A DNA stretch of 64,000 nucleotides from Acanthosoma haemorrhoidale (lineage: Eukaryota > Arthropoda > Insecta > Hemiptera > Acanthosomatidae): contig OV884009.1 of NCBI GenBank assembly GCA_930367205.1, forward strand, positions 86,759,189 through 86,823,188, read 5' to 3'. The notes beneath the pieces were generated by a model. That model saw nothing but the letters and a program-made list of their open reading frames with translations, did no database searches and was not told the DNA's origin. The position numbers and the translations under genes are program-made. Shown here one piece after another: positions 31,721-44,985 of this stretch. Within the stretch, counting starts at the first letter, position 1. Each line of letters opens with the position of its first letter.

Positions 31721-33283
31721 TTGGTACTATCTTGGTTTTTGCTAGTGTTAGGCTCTACTTTAATGACTAACTGAAATTGCGGTAGATGAAATGTTTACAT
31801 TGCTTGGAATATGAAATAAATTACACTCCAATCGTTGAAAAAGATTTGAATCTGATTATGATCACTTTGTCCACGAACTTCTACAGATATGAATTTATGG
31901 AAATTATAAATTACCTAACTGTTGTAATATCATTGAAAAATATCCGGTGTAGTTGAAGTTGGATTCTGTACGCTGAGGTCTTCCAATGTCTAGGCATCTA
32001 GGAAAATTCCATTTTTTGTTAAATTCATCTTCTATGGTTTCCCAGCTTTCTGCAGTAGGCAGTGGCATATGTTCATATTAAGAAAATATCCAATATTGCT
32101 CTTCATGTTCTGGAAACAATGTTTCGAATAGCACAGAGAGAAAGCCTCAGAGCTCAAGATCACAGTTGATGAAAACCTGTCATAAAAAGAATAATAAAAA
32201 ACGAATAAATTTATTGTGTTTATAAATAAAATAAATCTATGGTCTTTGTAATAAAACAACCCTAGAGATTTCTTTGATAACTTTAATTATCGCAAATTTT
32301 TGTCACAATTCAAGTACAATAGTGAATCTTTTTGGTAATTTTAGGAGACACGATAAAAACTAAGGCGAGAATTGAGAGGCCTATCGGAAGGAATAGAGCA
32401 AACATCCTAAACGATGCTCTGGGAGTGAAGGTGAACCCTTCAAAGAATCTACGTGGCCTTATTTTAAAAGAATGTAATTTTTGAAGGGCCAATTTGTTAA
32501 AAGGAAATTAGAGAACAATGTCCAAAGTAATTGATAGTCCCAAATCTATTATGAAATGACGTATTGCTTCGGGGCTGATGTGTCCCCATCTCGAATCCGA
32601 CCTAAATGAATCACAATCAACCTTGCAAGGGGAGAGTGTAAGAATTCCATCAGAGTACCAAAAGAGCCACAGTATAATTTGCAGGAAAAGTCAAAGACGT
32701 CCATCGTGATTGAAAAATATTTGGCCCTTGAGAAAAAAATAAATAACAAATGTACCAGCAAAAACAATTCACCCCGAATATTGAAGTTGTTGACTATCAT
32801 TTTATGATGAGTGGATTTGAGAAAAGTCCCAGAACATAGAAAAATATTGGTTCGAGAAAAACTACTTCAGGTTTTTTGTGAAAAGGACAATTATAGAGAA
32901 AACATAACTCAACAAGAACATTCAGGCAGTTAAACAATTTCTGAAAGAGGTGCATCAAAGAGCGTCGGAAAAATCATACAAGAATTTCCACAGATCGTTA
33001 CACTTCAAGTCGTACTACCCCAAGTCCTTACTGCTTGTGATCACGAAGACCTCGGCATTATACTTTTACCAGTCATGCTCCGGGCAGAATCCGTTAACTT
33101 GTTTTTGTTTTCTTCAAAGAATTTCCAATATATACTTCGTAACATGCTACCATTTACAATTAGCGTTCTGTTTTTTTTATATAGTTTAGTTTTTTTTATA
33201 TCGTGTACTTTTCCGTGTGAAATGAATAAAATTTATATAAAATGGATATAAATTATATGAATAAAATAGGAAATGAAGGTTTG
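31721..33283. other. unannotated DNA
   Basis: Short frames on both strands (for example minus 32549-32800, 83 residues) carry no recognisable domains. No repeats were noted. Confidence 0.4.
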
Positions 33284-33499
33284 TTATCTTAAAGTTATAG
33301 CAAGTCTCTTTTCTGCTAAATTACACACACGATAATTTGATAGTCTTATAATTCTCACGTCAATATCCGTGAATATATATTTGAACGTTGTGGGCATCAT
33401 TCTGCAATATTCATAAAACTTTATTGGTTGATTTAAAAGATATTGAAAGAGCATTTGATGCTCTCTCTTGTCGTTTCTTGCCGCCGACAATACGCTAAA
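33284..33499 (-). pseudogene. PIF/Harbinger transposase N-terminal fragment (HARBI1-like)
   Basis: A minus-strand frame of about 68 residues reads like the start of a Harbinger/HARBI1 nuclease. An F-Y-E-Y-C-R-M segment matches the F..Y.RM pattern. It is followed by a helix with F..I and, near the end, EKRLAITLR, which matches the conserved E(E/K)RLA(I/V)TLR motif. It ends at a stop right after that motif. The catalytic DDE part was not found nearby, so it is a decayed transposon scrap. The match is by eye to a family pattern. Confidence 0.5.
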
Positions 33500-34080
33500 A
33501 TATTCTGTTTATCCACTACTCATTAATAAATACTTTAATATCGTATTTTTAAGGAAATAGGGGGTCGTCTATGGTTTCTATCTTCTTTGAGGATAAAAGT
33601 GAACTGATATTCAGAAAATGCCTGCACTGAATCACTATATTCTGACAAATAAATCTGAGCTATTTCCAGGAACTCGTTTTTATCAGAACACGATCCACTG
33701 TAACCGTAGCCTCAAGTAAGATAATTAACATTCATAGGTTCCAAACATCATCTCTACGTCATTTTCCCGGCGGTTTACTCTTTCTTGATGAGTATACATA
33801 TTCATTTTAATGTGACATTCACGATTGCTCGAATGAAGAATTTTAACGGTTTGATTTAAACAATTATCCCAGTGTTTAAGTCATTCATAGAAACTAAATG
33901 GTAGCTCATACACAAATACAAAAAATCGTCATTCTACTAGAGTCGAAAATGATCAAGTCTGATATTTCAAAGGTAGTATTCTTCAATAAGGTCATGCACC
34001 TTCGTTTTAAATGGTATTTAATCTAATAACTAGAACATAGTAGTACATGGGTTTATAAAAATTAAAAAATATTATTATAA
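33500..34080. other. unannotated DNA
   Basis: No supported feature. Confidence 0.4.
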
Positions 34081-34084
34081 ACAA

Positions 34085-34355
34085 CTTTATTGTGCTAAAA
34101 TTACAATCTGTCTTGATAGGCAATAAGTAATTGAGATAAATGTGCTCTTTACTTAATACCATATTTACAATTTTCATTCAATCACTCATTTATACAATAT
34201 TTACAAACAGCCCAGAGGCCTCCCAAATCCACATGGTTGTCATCTCCCTCGTATGCGAAAGAGGAAGCGGAGTCTTGGGAAGTCCCCCACGCTCCTCCGT
34301 CAGCCGCGACACGGGATATGACCCAGTGGAGGCTGACGAAGAGTGCGAGAGGATT
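34085..34355 (-). mobile_element. Jockey-type LINE fragment (c), 3' end only
   Basis: Matches the 3' UTR and last coding bases of copy b (24226-24470) and, in reverse, copy e (55040-55245). Shared tracts are GTGCTAAAATTACAATCTG, AGGCAATAAGTAATTGAGAT, CAGAGGCCTCCCAA and GGGAAGTCCCCCACG. It is truncated just past the GAGTGCGAGAGG tract and followed by an A-rich run. Frames across it (34140-34580, 34182-34415) are not genes. Confidence 0.85.
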
Positions 34356-37300
34356 AAAAAAAAAAAAAACAATTTTAATCAGGACGGTGAAATATTTAAT
34401 TTTATGCGGTTCCAAAAATTAAAGAAAAGTTTTTTAATATACTGGGTAATTTATCCATTATATAGTCAAAATGGCTATATTTGTTCTTGTCTCTCCAATG
34501 TCAGTATAATTTTATGTCTCTCGTTTGAACTGGGGACTCACATGGAGAAAAACTTGCAGAGATGGACAATAGTGAAATGATAAGAGTTTCTGGTTAAGAA
34601 AAAAACAATAAAATAAAAAGCCGAAAGAAAAGGGTATGAGGGAATGCTTTATACAAAGTAGACTTGTGTCAGCACCTGATGGGGACCTTGTCAGTTGCAA
34701 GTGGGGCTTCAATAAACCGAATAACTTACGTAATCTTCCTTCCAAGCGTAAAATATCTCTGGAACATCTGTAACTGGCAACTTGCAACCATTGGAATGGG
34801 GTGCTTTTTATATTTATGAGTGTACTAATTAGAAAACTGTCAACAACGGCAATTAGCGATTCCCACTTGACTACACTTGAATGAGCTAAATGTCTTATTT
34901 TTGCCACTATAAATTATTTCCGTTGTTGAGATTTTTTTTTTATACTGATTGATATTTGTAAATTAATATTTTCACTAATTATATATTTTTTTTGTTTTCA
35001 GGATTTTTAGGAATTAGCATAAAAAATGAATGAGTTTGATACCACTTAGTTGTTTTACAATAAATATTAAGTGTTTAAAAAACTCTGGAAAAGTCCTGGA
35101 AATTACCCTCGACTTTATTTTTTCACTTTGTACGTTCTTTATTTTATTCCACTCCACTGACAACAGTATTCCTTATTTTCTCTCTTCTTGTTTCCCTTCC
35201 CTTTTCCTCGGCTCCGCAAACCCATTGCCTCAATTTTAATGATTTGCTTAGTATTGTGTTTCTACAGTTAGGTAATTAGACTAATCACACAATGCTTCAG
35301 TAGAACTATATCTCCTATCTGATGATTTCACAGAATTCACTGATAGTTCTCTATTGTAGCTTTCAATAGCTTATTCAAGCACTCACTTCCTTTCCCAGAT
35401 CCCCTTCTGAATTATTTGTTTCCCACACTATTTAACTTTGCTGTTACCATTTCCTTTTATGTATATATACAACAGTCCAAGGGGATTTGTTATATTTCCC
35501 TTCAGGAATTCACTTTGCAAGTAAGCTTTAGTTTACTGCCATATCCAAATGTACATTTCTGAGTTATACAAAATAAATTTTTTTGTAAAGAAGTCTTGAG
35601 TAGCAGAATTATGAATTAGGATTCCAATATTCCGTTTTTATAGATAAACCACTGTGAGCCAGCGTAGGAATCCGATGGTCGGAAACGATACCCAATGGTG
35701 GCGGAGCCTGGGAGATACAACTGACTAAAAGGAAATATAGCTCACTTGAACTAACGTTCATAAAGGATAGATACAACTGAATCTTTAGGCCCTGAAATGG
35801 AGCTAGATGTTGGAAGGCCCTGGATTCGAGAAGAACTGTGGAGAGAGAGCGCGGAAGGGAGAGTGGTTAAGAGGCTGGAGGAATACCAGGAAAGATGGAG
35901 TAATCAAATTACAACAAAACAAAACTATTCCCATCAGTAGGTAAAAATGAAGAGGAAGTAATATTATTAAATTTCCATTTTAGTATTTTTGCTAACTTAG
36001 TCTAGCTCTTGTCCGGACTTGATGAACATTCTTCATTCCAACCCTATCCTCTGATAGATTTCGTAATGGAGATTACCATTTTCTCTGAAATGAGCCTCCA
36101 GATATTTTTAGATTTTGACCTGCTTTATCTGCTTTCCAAGAACTCGTTGTACCCTTATCACCATTGGGGCTTCTGCCTACATTTTTCTTTGCTTGAAATG
36201 ATTCCCATATTAATCGAGGTCATTTCTTCTTGGGAGCTCATGATATTATACATAACATGTGTCCTGATTCTTCGAATTTTATGCTTTTCGATCCTCAGCT
36301 TCGAAATAATTCATAGTTTAATGTTTTTACGTATTGCCACGATAAGGATCACTTTCAAAGACGGGGGATTAACGCTAAGAGTGATTAAAATATATTCCAA
36401 ATAATAGGGAGGGAAATGATATCACTATCTTTGTTACAGGTTATGTTCAAACAAACCTTATCGCACATCGACCGCTGACAGAGCACTTTTATCTCGTATG
36501 TGAATGTTGACAATCCTCTTTCATGGCTTCATGTAATTAATTAACTGCTCCCTCGCATTTTGACAAACATTAATTTTATTTATGCATATTCATTTTACCA
36601 GAAAATTAGGAGCGATCACATTTTATTCATTTGCCCAAGGATGAAGTTATATTCAAATCGAATAAATTTATTAGTAAATAAAAGTAATTATATGCATCTA
36701 TAGTCTTTCATAATCAAGCAACAGCTGCAATTTATTATTCGTACGTTACATTTAAATTACGTTTAGATATAATTCATAGGATCATGTAGAGCTCAGGGTT
36801 CTTAATTTAATTAATTTAGCTATCCTTTCCTCGAAAGGAAAATAGGTTATTTAATTTGAGCAAAATATTTAAAACGCATTACTCAGTTCTCCATTGTTTT
36901 GTTGCTATCTGTAATGAATGGAGGCTACATTTAAGGCTACTTTACGATATTTTTTCATTCAAATTAAAAAAATAAATAAATAGTTTGTTACTTTTATCTA
37001 AATAATGTATCTTTAAATTATTAAGATAGTTTTATAGTTTCCATGTATGATAAGATTTTCAAATGTTGTGATTTTGGAATATTTAAACTAGTAACATAAT
37101 CCCGTTACTCAGGGCGTACCAGTTCAAATTTCATGAAGTAAAAAAACGGGCCTGACTTTTGTCGCGATTAATTTTTGTTTGTCATACTTACTTCCAACTG
37201 GACCGTCTCCTTGTTGTAGGGAGAACACGGGTTCGATCCCCGAATCCAAGGGTTTTTTCTTTGGAGGATGGGTCTAGTGGGGGTTAACTGGCCAACGTGA

Positions 37301-37543
37301 GGATAAATGAGTATCTACTAGAATAAAAAAAATAACAATCCAATTAAGAAAACCTACGTTAAAGTCCAGAGGTAACGCGTAGTGCTGATCACACCAGCCC
37401 CTCAGCCCCACCTACCAACCATCCTATTACTTTATATTAAGTATTTATACATATATGTTCAGCGCATAATATAATATTTATTATATTTAATACAAGGTTG
37501 TGATACTATTTATTTCAATACATTCCATTTGGTTTATGGTCAA
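34356..37543. other. unannotated DNA
   Basis: Candidate frames at minus 34512-34907 (131 residues, GTG start) and plus 36009-36404 (131 residues, TTG start, hydrophobic) show no recognisable domains. At about 37228-37240 the tract GGGTTCGATCCCC fits a pol III B box, but no A box or acceptor stem was found in register. It may be a tRNA or SINE relic. Confidence 0.3.
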
Positions 37544-38262
37544 TGTCGGGTCGTCGCTAGGGAGGTGCCTGATCACCCTAGCCCTGGTGACAAGTGCGAA
37601 TTGTTCGAGTTTATAACCTGGACAATCGTTCCATGACGCCGTTACTATCTGACTCCATTTATGATAGGTATGTGCCCCGACAATGCACTATGTTCAAAAG
37701 GAGAGGTACAGAGGTTTCATAAAGAATTAGTCAAGTTTTCAGAGTTCAAGCGGAAACCAAGCAAGCGTCACCGAGTAAAGGCCACGGGAGAGGCTCGAGA
37801 GAGACTAAGAGACTCATTTCCAGGGCCAGGAGCCCTGGCTTAAGGCGTCAGCGAGTAAAGGTCGCGAGAGACTTAGAGGCTGATGAGGAGACTGAGAGAC
37901 TAACTAACAGGGCCAGGAACTCCTGCCTTAAGTACCCTCTCGACTTCCTGTTGGGAAGCTGCCAGGGTCTAATCCGGTGGTTGGGGGCTGTGGACACCTG
38001 TGGTGCTGTACCCACGCTTAATTACTCGACCCCTTGCCCCCTGGAGGTAGAGAGGCACCCTAAAGGGTTGTTAAGTTTATGACTACCAGCTGGTGACCCT
38101 GGTTCTCGTTTATGATTGGCTTCCACCTTTTATTGCTTAACACTTTTACAATAATTTACATTTGTTTATAATACATTTAGTTCATGTTATTTTACTTTTG
38201 CTTACAATATATATGCAATAGAGTATAGGATGATTTATCTTATGTAGTTAGGGGTCGCTACA
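37544..38262 (+). repeat. Solo LTR copy 1
   Basis: A 719-bp segment starts TGTCGGG and ends GCTACA, flanked by perfect 5-bp GTCAA duplications (37539-37543 and 38263-38267). No internal retroelement region is attached, so it is a solo LTR left by LTR-LTR recombination. It is homologous to 42737-43380 (reverse) and 57556-58254. The short frame at 37661-37843 is incidental. The superfamily (gypsy or BEL) cannot be settled without an internal region. Confidence 0.88.
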
Positions 38263-41200
38263 GTCAATAATAAAACATTTTTTAGGGTTGGTATGAATTT
38301 AAAAAAGTCGTTTTAATAATGGAAATAATTAGCAAAGCTTCTTGATCGGTAAACGCCTATTTATGTGCTGTTTAATAATTTAATAAATAAGAATATATAC
38401 CCAATGATCTTTATAAAGGCTAAATTATTGGAAAAGGTGCTAAGAGCTATCACGCTAAAATAAACATTATTTCAAAGAGGTTAATTAGCGAATACCAAGC
38501 CATGGGAATTCATGTATTTTATTTTTATCATACTTCCCGTTATTGTATTACAACCAAAAACTAAGAAGCACATGATCGGTTCTCATAATTTTTATTACTA
38601 TCGTTGTAAATACAGGTGAATGAAGATTTTACTACGACGAAAATGAGCCTATGCGACAGAAGTTGGGTAGGTTAGCCTATAGTAATTTTAAATACCCTAT
38701 ACTTGGATATGACTCCTACGGAAGATGTATCAAGGAAGGGCTGTCTTTGTAAAATATAATAAGGGGAACAATTTGAAGTCTTACAGGGGTGTTGTTGAGA
38801 AATCGGTTCCCGATGTATTGCATATAGAGGAGGCGTTGGTTCCATTAAGGCGTGATGGAAATTCAGTTTTCAATAACAGCTGACATTCTTGTGATATCTT
38901 CATAGTCACTAAGGCTTCTACTGCCCTGAAAAGAAGAAAACTGGTCTATTGTCGGTCGAAAAGTGACGTATGCCCCTGAAGACCCTCAAGTAGCGAGTTC
39001 TTTGTGCTCCGTCGAATCTTCCAAACCGGGTATTATGCTCATTAAAAGTGGTGTCCTTCGCGGTATGCTGTAGAACCAACATCATTATGGGCCCTCAATG
39101 GTCGGGCACGCCCGTATCATCTGATCAATGGGTGGGCTCCCTTGTACTTGGCCAACAATAACAGACATGGCGTCTGTTTTTCACATGGGCGGGTTATTTT
39201 CAATGACGTAAAATAAAACTTGGAAGGTATTATTGCCGACGGCGGAACTTTCACTTACAACGTACGTCTTTTGTCGCTTTCTATGCTCGGTCTACAATTG
39301 TTGTAGTAAAACTGATTGTTTCTATCTAGAATTCTATAAATATATTCTAAAGAACTTCCAAGTCTACTAAATAGCCATTGATTGAAAAATATTAAAGGGA
39401 ACATTGCAATAAGAAAAACAACGTTTTGCTAGATATCATTCAGAAGATATTTCAGATTCATAATGCTTATTTTTCCAAAAGGGTACAGACACACTTAACA
39501 TGTTAATGGGGAAAGAATATTATAAATATTCAAATAGCTTTATTCAAATAGATTTGGCTAATATTTTAGCTATTCACGATAAATTTTATAAGTTGATATG
39601 ATAAAGTGATTTTCATTAGCTAAGATGGTTTTACAAATCAAATGACTGCTTCATACTGTGAAGAAAAATATCAAGGAGTTTATTTTTCATAATCATTTAA
39701 TTATATTGAAATTAAGTATATGAGTTTCTCTAGAAAAACGGGCAAGGTAGGTTGGTCTGTAGAACGAATACGACCACCAACGCCTAAAAACCGGAACACC
39801 TTTGATTTGACCGAACCGGCATTATCGTGAACGTATGACAATCAAGTCAAATAAAAATCGACTACAAACGTCTCATATAGTTTGTTAGAGATTTTAGTGA
39901 TTTTAATAATAGAATTTATTGTGACATATCTCTCAAAACTACACTCTGGATAGAGGTCGCAAAAGAAAACTAATCATTTTTCAGAATCGTGTGCACCCAT
40001 AATCATCGCATTTTTATACTAACCTAAAATTACATAGAATACGACAATTTTCTTTAAAGTGTAAGCATCTGTAACGAAAGGGCGTCGGCTTAACCGCGAG
40101 TGTGCAATCTACGGGTGATATATTGGTGACCTTAAAACCAAAGGACACTACAATTATCTACTTATCTAGAACACAGAAATCGCAGCGGCTTATTATCACT
40201 TTACCTCCGTTTAGTGATATTGTCGTATGTTTATATTTGCTTAGAGATACAAGTTATTTTAAGTTTATTTAATTAGGATGGATGGCTGTTGACGGTCGAA
40301 ATATTATGGGAAGGAAGCCTAAAAAATAAACAAATCTTTTTTTGTAATCTATAAAATATTATAATATTTATATTAAGTTTTGGATTTTATTAGTTGAAAG
40401 GATATTGTGACTCTAATTTAGAATTTAAAAAACTCAGAGACAGAGGGAGAGGCTTGTCGTAGCCTGTATAATATAAAGTCTTATGTGCGAGGCTTGACAC
40501 AATCATATTTACACTGCACCAACGTTATCTATCCCATCTTTATTTTCAAACCCCCCTTGCTCTTTTTTGCGAAACAGTCAATAGGTAAATGAAAGACTTA
40601 GTTTGGAGCCCATTGCAGGACAGAAACAAGCGTTGAAGATAATATTTATTAATACATGGGTTCGGTAGTCCCTCGTTGTGAGAATAATGACAAAAGGCCA
40701 ACATGTGGCCGGTGACAGAATTAGGTCGGTGGTTCACACTCGACTGGCAGCGCCTGTCAACTCCAATATCAACCTTAGCACTTTCGATAAACTTTCCTCT
40801 CTCCAAGGGAACAGCTTATCGTCCGAATATCTTTCACAAGTCTTAATAAAAATTTATTCTACTAATGGCATCATATTGCATTTAGCATTTTACAGCTAAT
40901 AAAAGTTAATTACTTGACCACCATGTTGAGCCCCTAACTGACATTACGATTTTACTTTTACAAGATTTAGGCGGAGAGAGAGGTAGAATTTCTGTATTTA
41001 ATTTCATATTACATGGGCTCATTATATATAGTTGCTGAAAGCCAGATCGCCCCTAAACTAAAATTAAAATTTCGATTGTGCTGCATCGCCATGAAGATGT
41101 AACCATTGGTTGCTATTGGAGACAAAGTCGTTGATAATGCGGAGAGATAACTTATCTCCGAGACAGCCCACCATACACTACGGTACTAGTGTATGAAGGA

Positions 41201-41269
41201 TCTTCCTGACACATAAGAATGTATAAGTTGAAATTAGTAACTGGCCACTTGATTTTAGATTAATGTATA
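38263..41269. other. unannotated DNA
   Basis: No long frame or recognised repeat. The overlapping short frames at 40546-40899 on both strands are unrecognised. Confidence 0.4.
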
Positions 41270-41277
41270 CATTAAAC

Positions 41278-41673
41278 CAGAGGTTATACAACCAAAATTT
41301 TACAAAATATATTTATTTTATAATGGCCAAAGTAGTGAAAACCAATGCATTAAAAAAATACATTACTTGTGCATCCATATAGTCAAAAATTAACTGTCGA
41401 TATTATAAGAAAAAATTAACTTTGATTTTAAAATATTATTCTTGCGAATATATGACGCGTTTAGTATCATTATTATTATATTATCTATGCTTACATATAA
41501 GAATAACAGGAAACTCAATAATTATAACTCATTATGTCTCAATTTTTCACTCCAAAAAAATCCCTATAGTGGTTTTAAATCTAATATGGGGATATATAAT
41601 TTTATATATGGCCTGCGGAGTCATGGTGCATTACCACAGTGGCCCGCAAGATCATTTGGGTTAGCCACCCCTG
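41278..41673. mobile_element. hAT-type non-autonomous transposon (MITE)
   Basis: A 396-bp element has a right end that reads, from outside in, CAGGGGTGGCTAACCCAAAT. The left end is CAGAGGTTATACAACCAAAA and matches it imperfectly. It is flanked by perfect 8-bp CATTAAAC duplications (41270-41277 and 41674-41681). An 8-bp duplication with CAGGGGTGG-type termini is diagnostic of hAT elements. There is no transposase. The overlapping plus-strand frames 41422-41696 are fortuitous. Confidence 0.85.
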
Positions 41674-41681
41674 CATTAAAC

Positions 41682-42731
41682 CTTTATGCCATATAGTGTT
41701 AAACTGTTAATAAGTACGTTTTTTTAGATTAAAATGTTTGGCGATTGTGTCAAAAAGACGCACTAGTCGTGACATGGATAAATGACTCCAACAAAATCAA
41801 ATTTGTTCATTTCTGATCATGTTATTTTATTATTTTATCAAAGTTATTTGATTTATAAGAAATGATTTTCTCGTCTACTTTAGCCAACGCACTCGGTAGA
41901 CTAATTGGCCTTAAGTTGTTAGGGGCTTAAGGATTTTAATAAGTTAACCTTTTTTCTAGTGAGAAGGGGAAATACGAAGATTTTCTTTATTATATATGTG
42001 AAGTGGACTGTTTACAATAAAGAAAATCTTTTATTGCTTTATTTGGAAAGGATTTTATCATTTGATTTTTATTCATGCATTTTTTCACAGCTCTATAAGT
42101 GAATTACTGGTAATTTTTAGCATTGAGGTCACAGCTTTGATTATGGATATTTTAAAATGATTAACGAGCAGCCTGGCTCTATATTCATCGGAGTAAACAG
42201 CTTTACTACCGAACTTAATTGGGGGCGATAGTGTCCGTGATGCTTTTGATCGAATTTGATGGCCTTCCATAAGCTTCCGTCCCTAGTGTCATGTTAATTT
42301 ACGTTGTTAAAAAACCATTGTCCCTATACATGTTTAACTTAACTATTGAGTTTAATCTATTAAATAAAGGTTTTAGTTTTTTTTTCACTTTTGATCATAA
42401 ATTTAAAAGCGTTAAGAAGTTCTTTTGTGATGTTATGGATGACGGAATAGTCATGCTACTTGCTATTTTTATCATCTTTGACACTGCTGTATCTGCGACG
42501 GTCACAGTTTCAATGTTAAGCTTCACTCTACATTATTAGATATGAATGAAGATTTTAGTTTTACATCTATGAGTGTAACGAGACCCACATAGTGACCAGA
42601 GTTGAATAAGAGTGCTATTCACATTCTTTTGGAAAATTAAATATATCGTTAAGTGTAATGATCTCATATCAAATAAAAATGAACTGGTTAGAAGAGAGAA
42701 TTGGAAAGTCTGTTTTGGTTGAACAATTAAG
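41682..42731. other. unannotated DNA
   Basis: Very AT-rich. The plus-strand 82-residue frame 42291-42539 is unrecognised. Nothing else is supported. Confidence 0.4.
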
Positions 42732-42736
42732 TAAGG

Positions 42737-43380
42737 TGTAGCGACCGCTAACTACATAAGATAAATCACCCTATACTCTATCCCATATATATTGTAAGCA
42801 AAAGTAAAATAACATGAACTAAATGTATTATAAACAAATATAAATCATTGTGAATGTGTTAAGCAATAAAAGGCGGAAGCCAACTAAGTCACACGAGAAA
42901 GGGTCACCAGCTGGCAGTCATAAACTTAACAACCCTTTTGGAGGCCTCTCTACCTAGGGTTTGTCCCCGGGTTGGGTAAGCAGGGGGTGGTCACGTGCCT
43001 CACCACATGTCACCTTCCTCACCACAGGTGTGCGTGTGAACCACCGCCGGATTAGACCCTTGCAGCCTCCCAGCAGGAAGTAGAGAGGGTACTTAAGGCA
43101 GGGCTCCTGGCCATGTTAGTTAGTCTCCTCGTCAGTCTCCTCGGGAGTCTCCCGTGGCCTTTACTCGGTGACGCTTGCTTGGTTTCACCTTGAATTCTGA
43201 AAACTTGACTAATTCTTTATGAAACCTCTGTACCTCTCCTTTTGAACATAGTGCATTGTCGGGGCACATACCTATCATAAATGGAGTCAGCTAGTAACGC
43301 CGTCATGAAACGATTGTCCAGGTTATAAACTCGAACAATCCGTACTTGTCACCAGGCACCCCCCTAGTGACGACCCGACC
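42737..43380 (-). repeat. Solo LTR copy 2, reverse
   Basis: Homologous to 37544-38262 in reverse orientation. The outer end is TGTAGCG at 42737. The other end reads CCCGACC where the family has CCCGACA, so the terminal base is mutated. Flanks TAAGG (42732-42736) and GAAGG (43381-43385) look like a 5-bp target duplication with one change. It is about 75 bp shorter than copy 1 through internal indels. Confidence 0.8.
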
Positions 43381-43385
43381 GAAGG

Positions 43386-44690
43386 TTATACCATTTACGG
43401 TAATTTGTGTGGAAATTGCTTTCCATTTTATGATTGGCATTAAAGTAACCCATCGAAAATAAATTCTTATGTATTTTAATTATATTTGCCAGATATTTTT
43501 TTATGCGGTCTATGGATGGGGGAATTGTAAACAGAAAATATCACTTATTCTCTATTTTACAAAAATAAATTAACCCTTATTGCTTTTAATCTATACATGT
43601 TTGAAATTTTGGATTTTTTAGTGCTAATATTAATAGTTACAATGATTTCAAACCCACCTCCGTAGGCACCTATGTCTATTAATATTTCATTTAAAGCTTG
43701 TTGAAGGTTCAAAACTTTATTTTTTATCGATCTACGGCTCCATTGCATGATATTTAAATGTTTAGTCGTAATTTCCAAACAATTCAACAAAAGATCTAGC
43801 AACCGCTAATATTTTTGAGAAAGCATCTCTCTTTTTTTTTTTAATTTTAATACTAATTTAGATAAAACGAGTTCAATTTTTGTGAAATTACTACTATTAG
43901 GTTGTAATTAAGGATAGCCTTTGTTTGTCAACAATGATAAAAATAACGATTATCACTTAATATAGATATTTTAGATAATTAACTGCAAACTTAGTGAAAA
44001 AATCAACCAATCATAACCCCCCTATCGTCCATTAGTCATTTTTGTTTTTTGTGATTAGGAATACTTAATGAATAATTAAAATTATTCTAATATAAAAAAT
44101 AGGATTTTTAAGCTCAGTAAATGGGTAAATTACTCAAAGATTATCATAAATTTCTAAGTTATTTAAAACAATTTTTTTACCATTAAATGATATGAATTTT
44201 CAGCTTGCTTGTTTCTAATAGTGAAATTATAAGATTAAAGATATGCAAATAATATCAACTGCTTTATAACTTATTTGCATACCTCCATTCATGGATTTTC
44301 TTTATTAGGACTTTACTCCTAATTAGTATAAGTTTAATTAAACACAAATGCTTGAGACATTTATTAACTTTTCATTACTCATGAAACCAATTTTGTACCT
44401 AAAATAATTTTTGAAGTTTAAAGTGTTTTGCCTTTCTAGATCATTACGAAGAGTTAAAATCATTTTCAGGTGGTTCTTTATGCCTTACCCTTAAAGTACC
44501 TTTTGTATGGGATACTATCACATTTTGATTTCCACCCACTTTAAAAATATGTTCTGAGTGAAAAGAGGGCTTCACTGATAATTTTCAAAGTTAGCCACAT
44601 AAGCGCGGCATTTCGATCAAGAATCATCACAAATTCCCTTCCCCTTCCTTCTTATCTACTTCGTGCTATTTTCAAATTCCACCTACTCTC
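43386..44690. other. unannotated AT-rich DNA
   Basis: No supported gene. The minus-strand 81-residue frame 43557-43802 is unrecognised. Confidence 0.4.
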
Positions 44691-44697
44691 AAGTGGA

Positions 44698-44985
44698 TTA
44701 TAGTAGTTTGTCACTATGAATTATTTTTAAAGGTGCCTCTTCAATAAACCTTACTTCAATTAAATCAGACCTGTTGTTATAACTTTTATAGGATTGCCTT
44801 TCATTCAAACGTCTCTTGCCTACATACGAACTCAAAAACCCCTTACCACCCATTAATTTGTCTTTTGTTCCAGAAACTGCCTTACAAGGGCTCCGCATTG
44901 TTGAGCATACTTTCTCTGTAGTTGAAACACTTTTTTTTACTTTTTTGGGACGTCCACCTTTCCGAGGCTTTCGACGGGGTTTTAC
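44698..44985 (-). CDS. Short basic frame with an AT-hook-like motif
   Basis: The minus-strand frame is open from about 44985 to a stop at 44698 (about 95 codons). An internal ATG at 44898 starts the last 66. Upstream of that ATG the frame encodes K-P-R-K-G-G-R-P-K-K, a good AT-hook core (GRP flanked by basic residues). A Ser/Thr/Lys-rich stretch follows, then a mixed-charge C-terminus. I see no clean splice acceptor before it. It could be an exon of a nuclear protein or part of a decayed transposase. The call rests on the motif only. Confidence 0.3.
   Translation of the reverse strand, partial: VKPRRKPRKGGRPKKVKKSVSTTEKVCSTMRSPCKAVSGTKDKLMGGKGFLSSYVGKRRLNERQSYKSYNNRSDLIEVRFIEEAPLKIIHSDKLL

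Noticed and set aside
37228..37240. tRNA gene suggested by a GGTTCGATCCCC tract
   Set aside because: No A box, anticodon arm or acceptor pairing was found at the right distance; mentioned only as a possible relic.
41422..41696. Two overlapping plus-strand frames of 80 and 84 residues
   Set aside because: They lie within the hAT MITE and read into its terminal inverted repeat.
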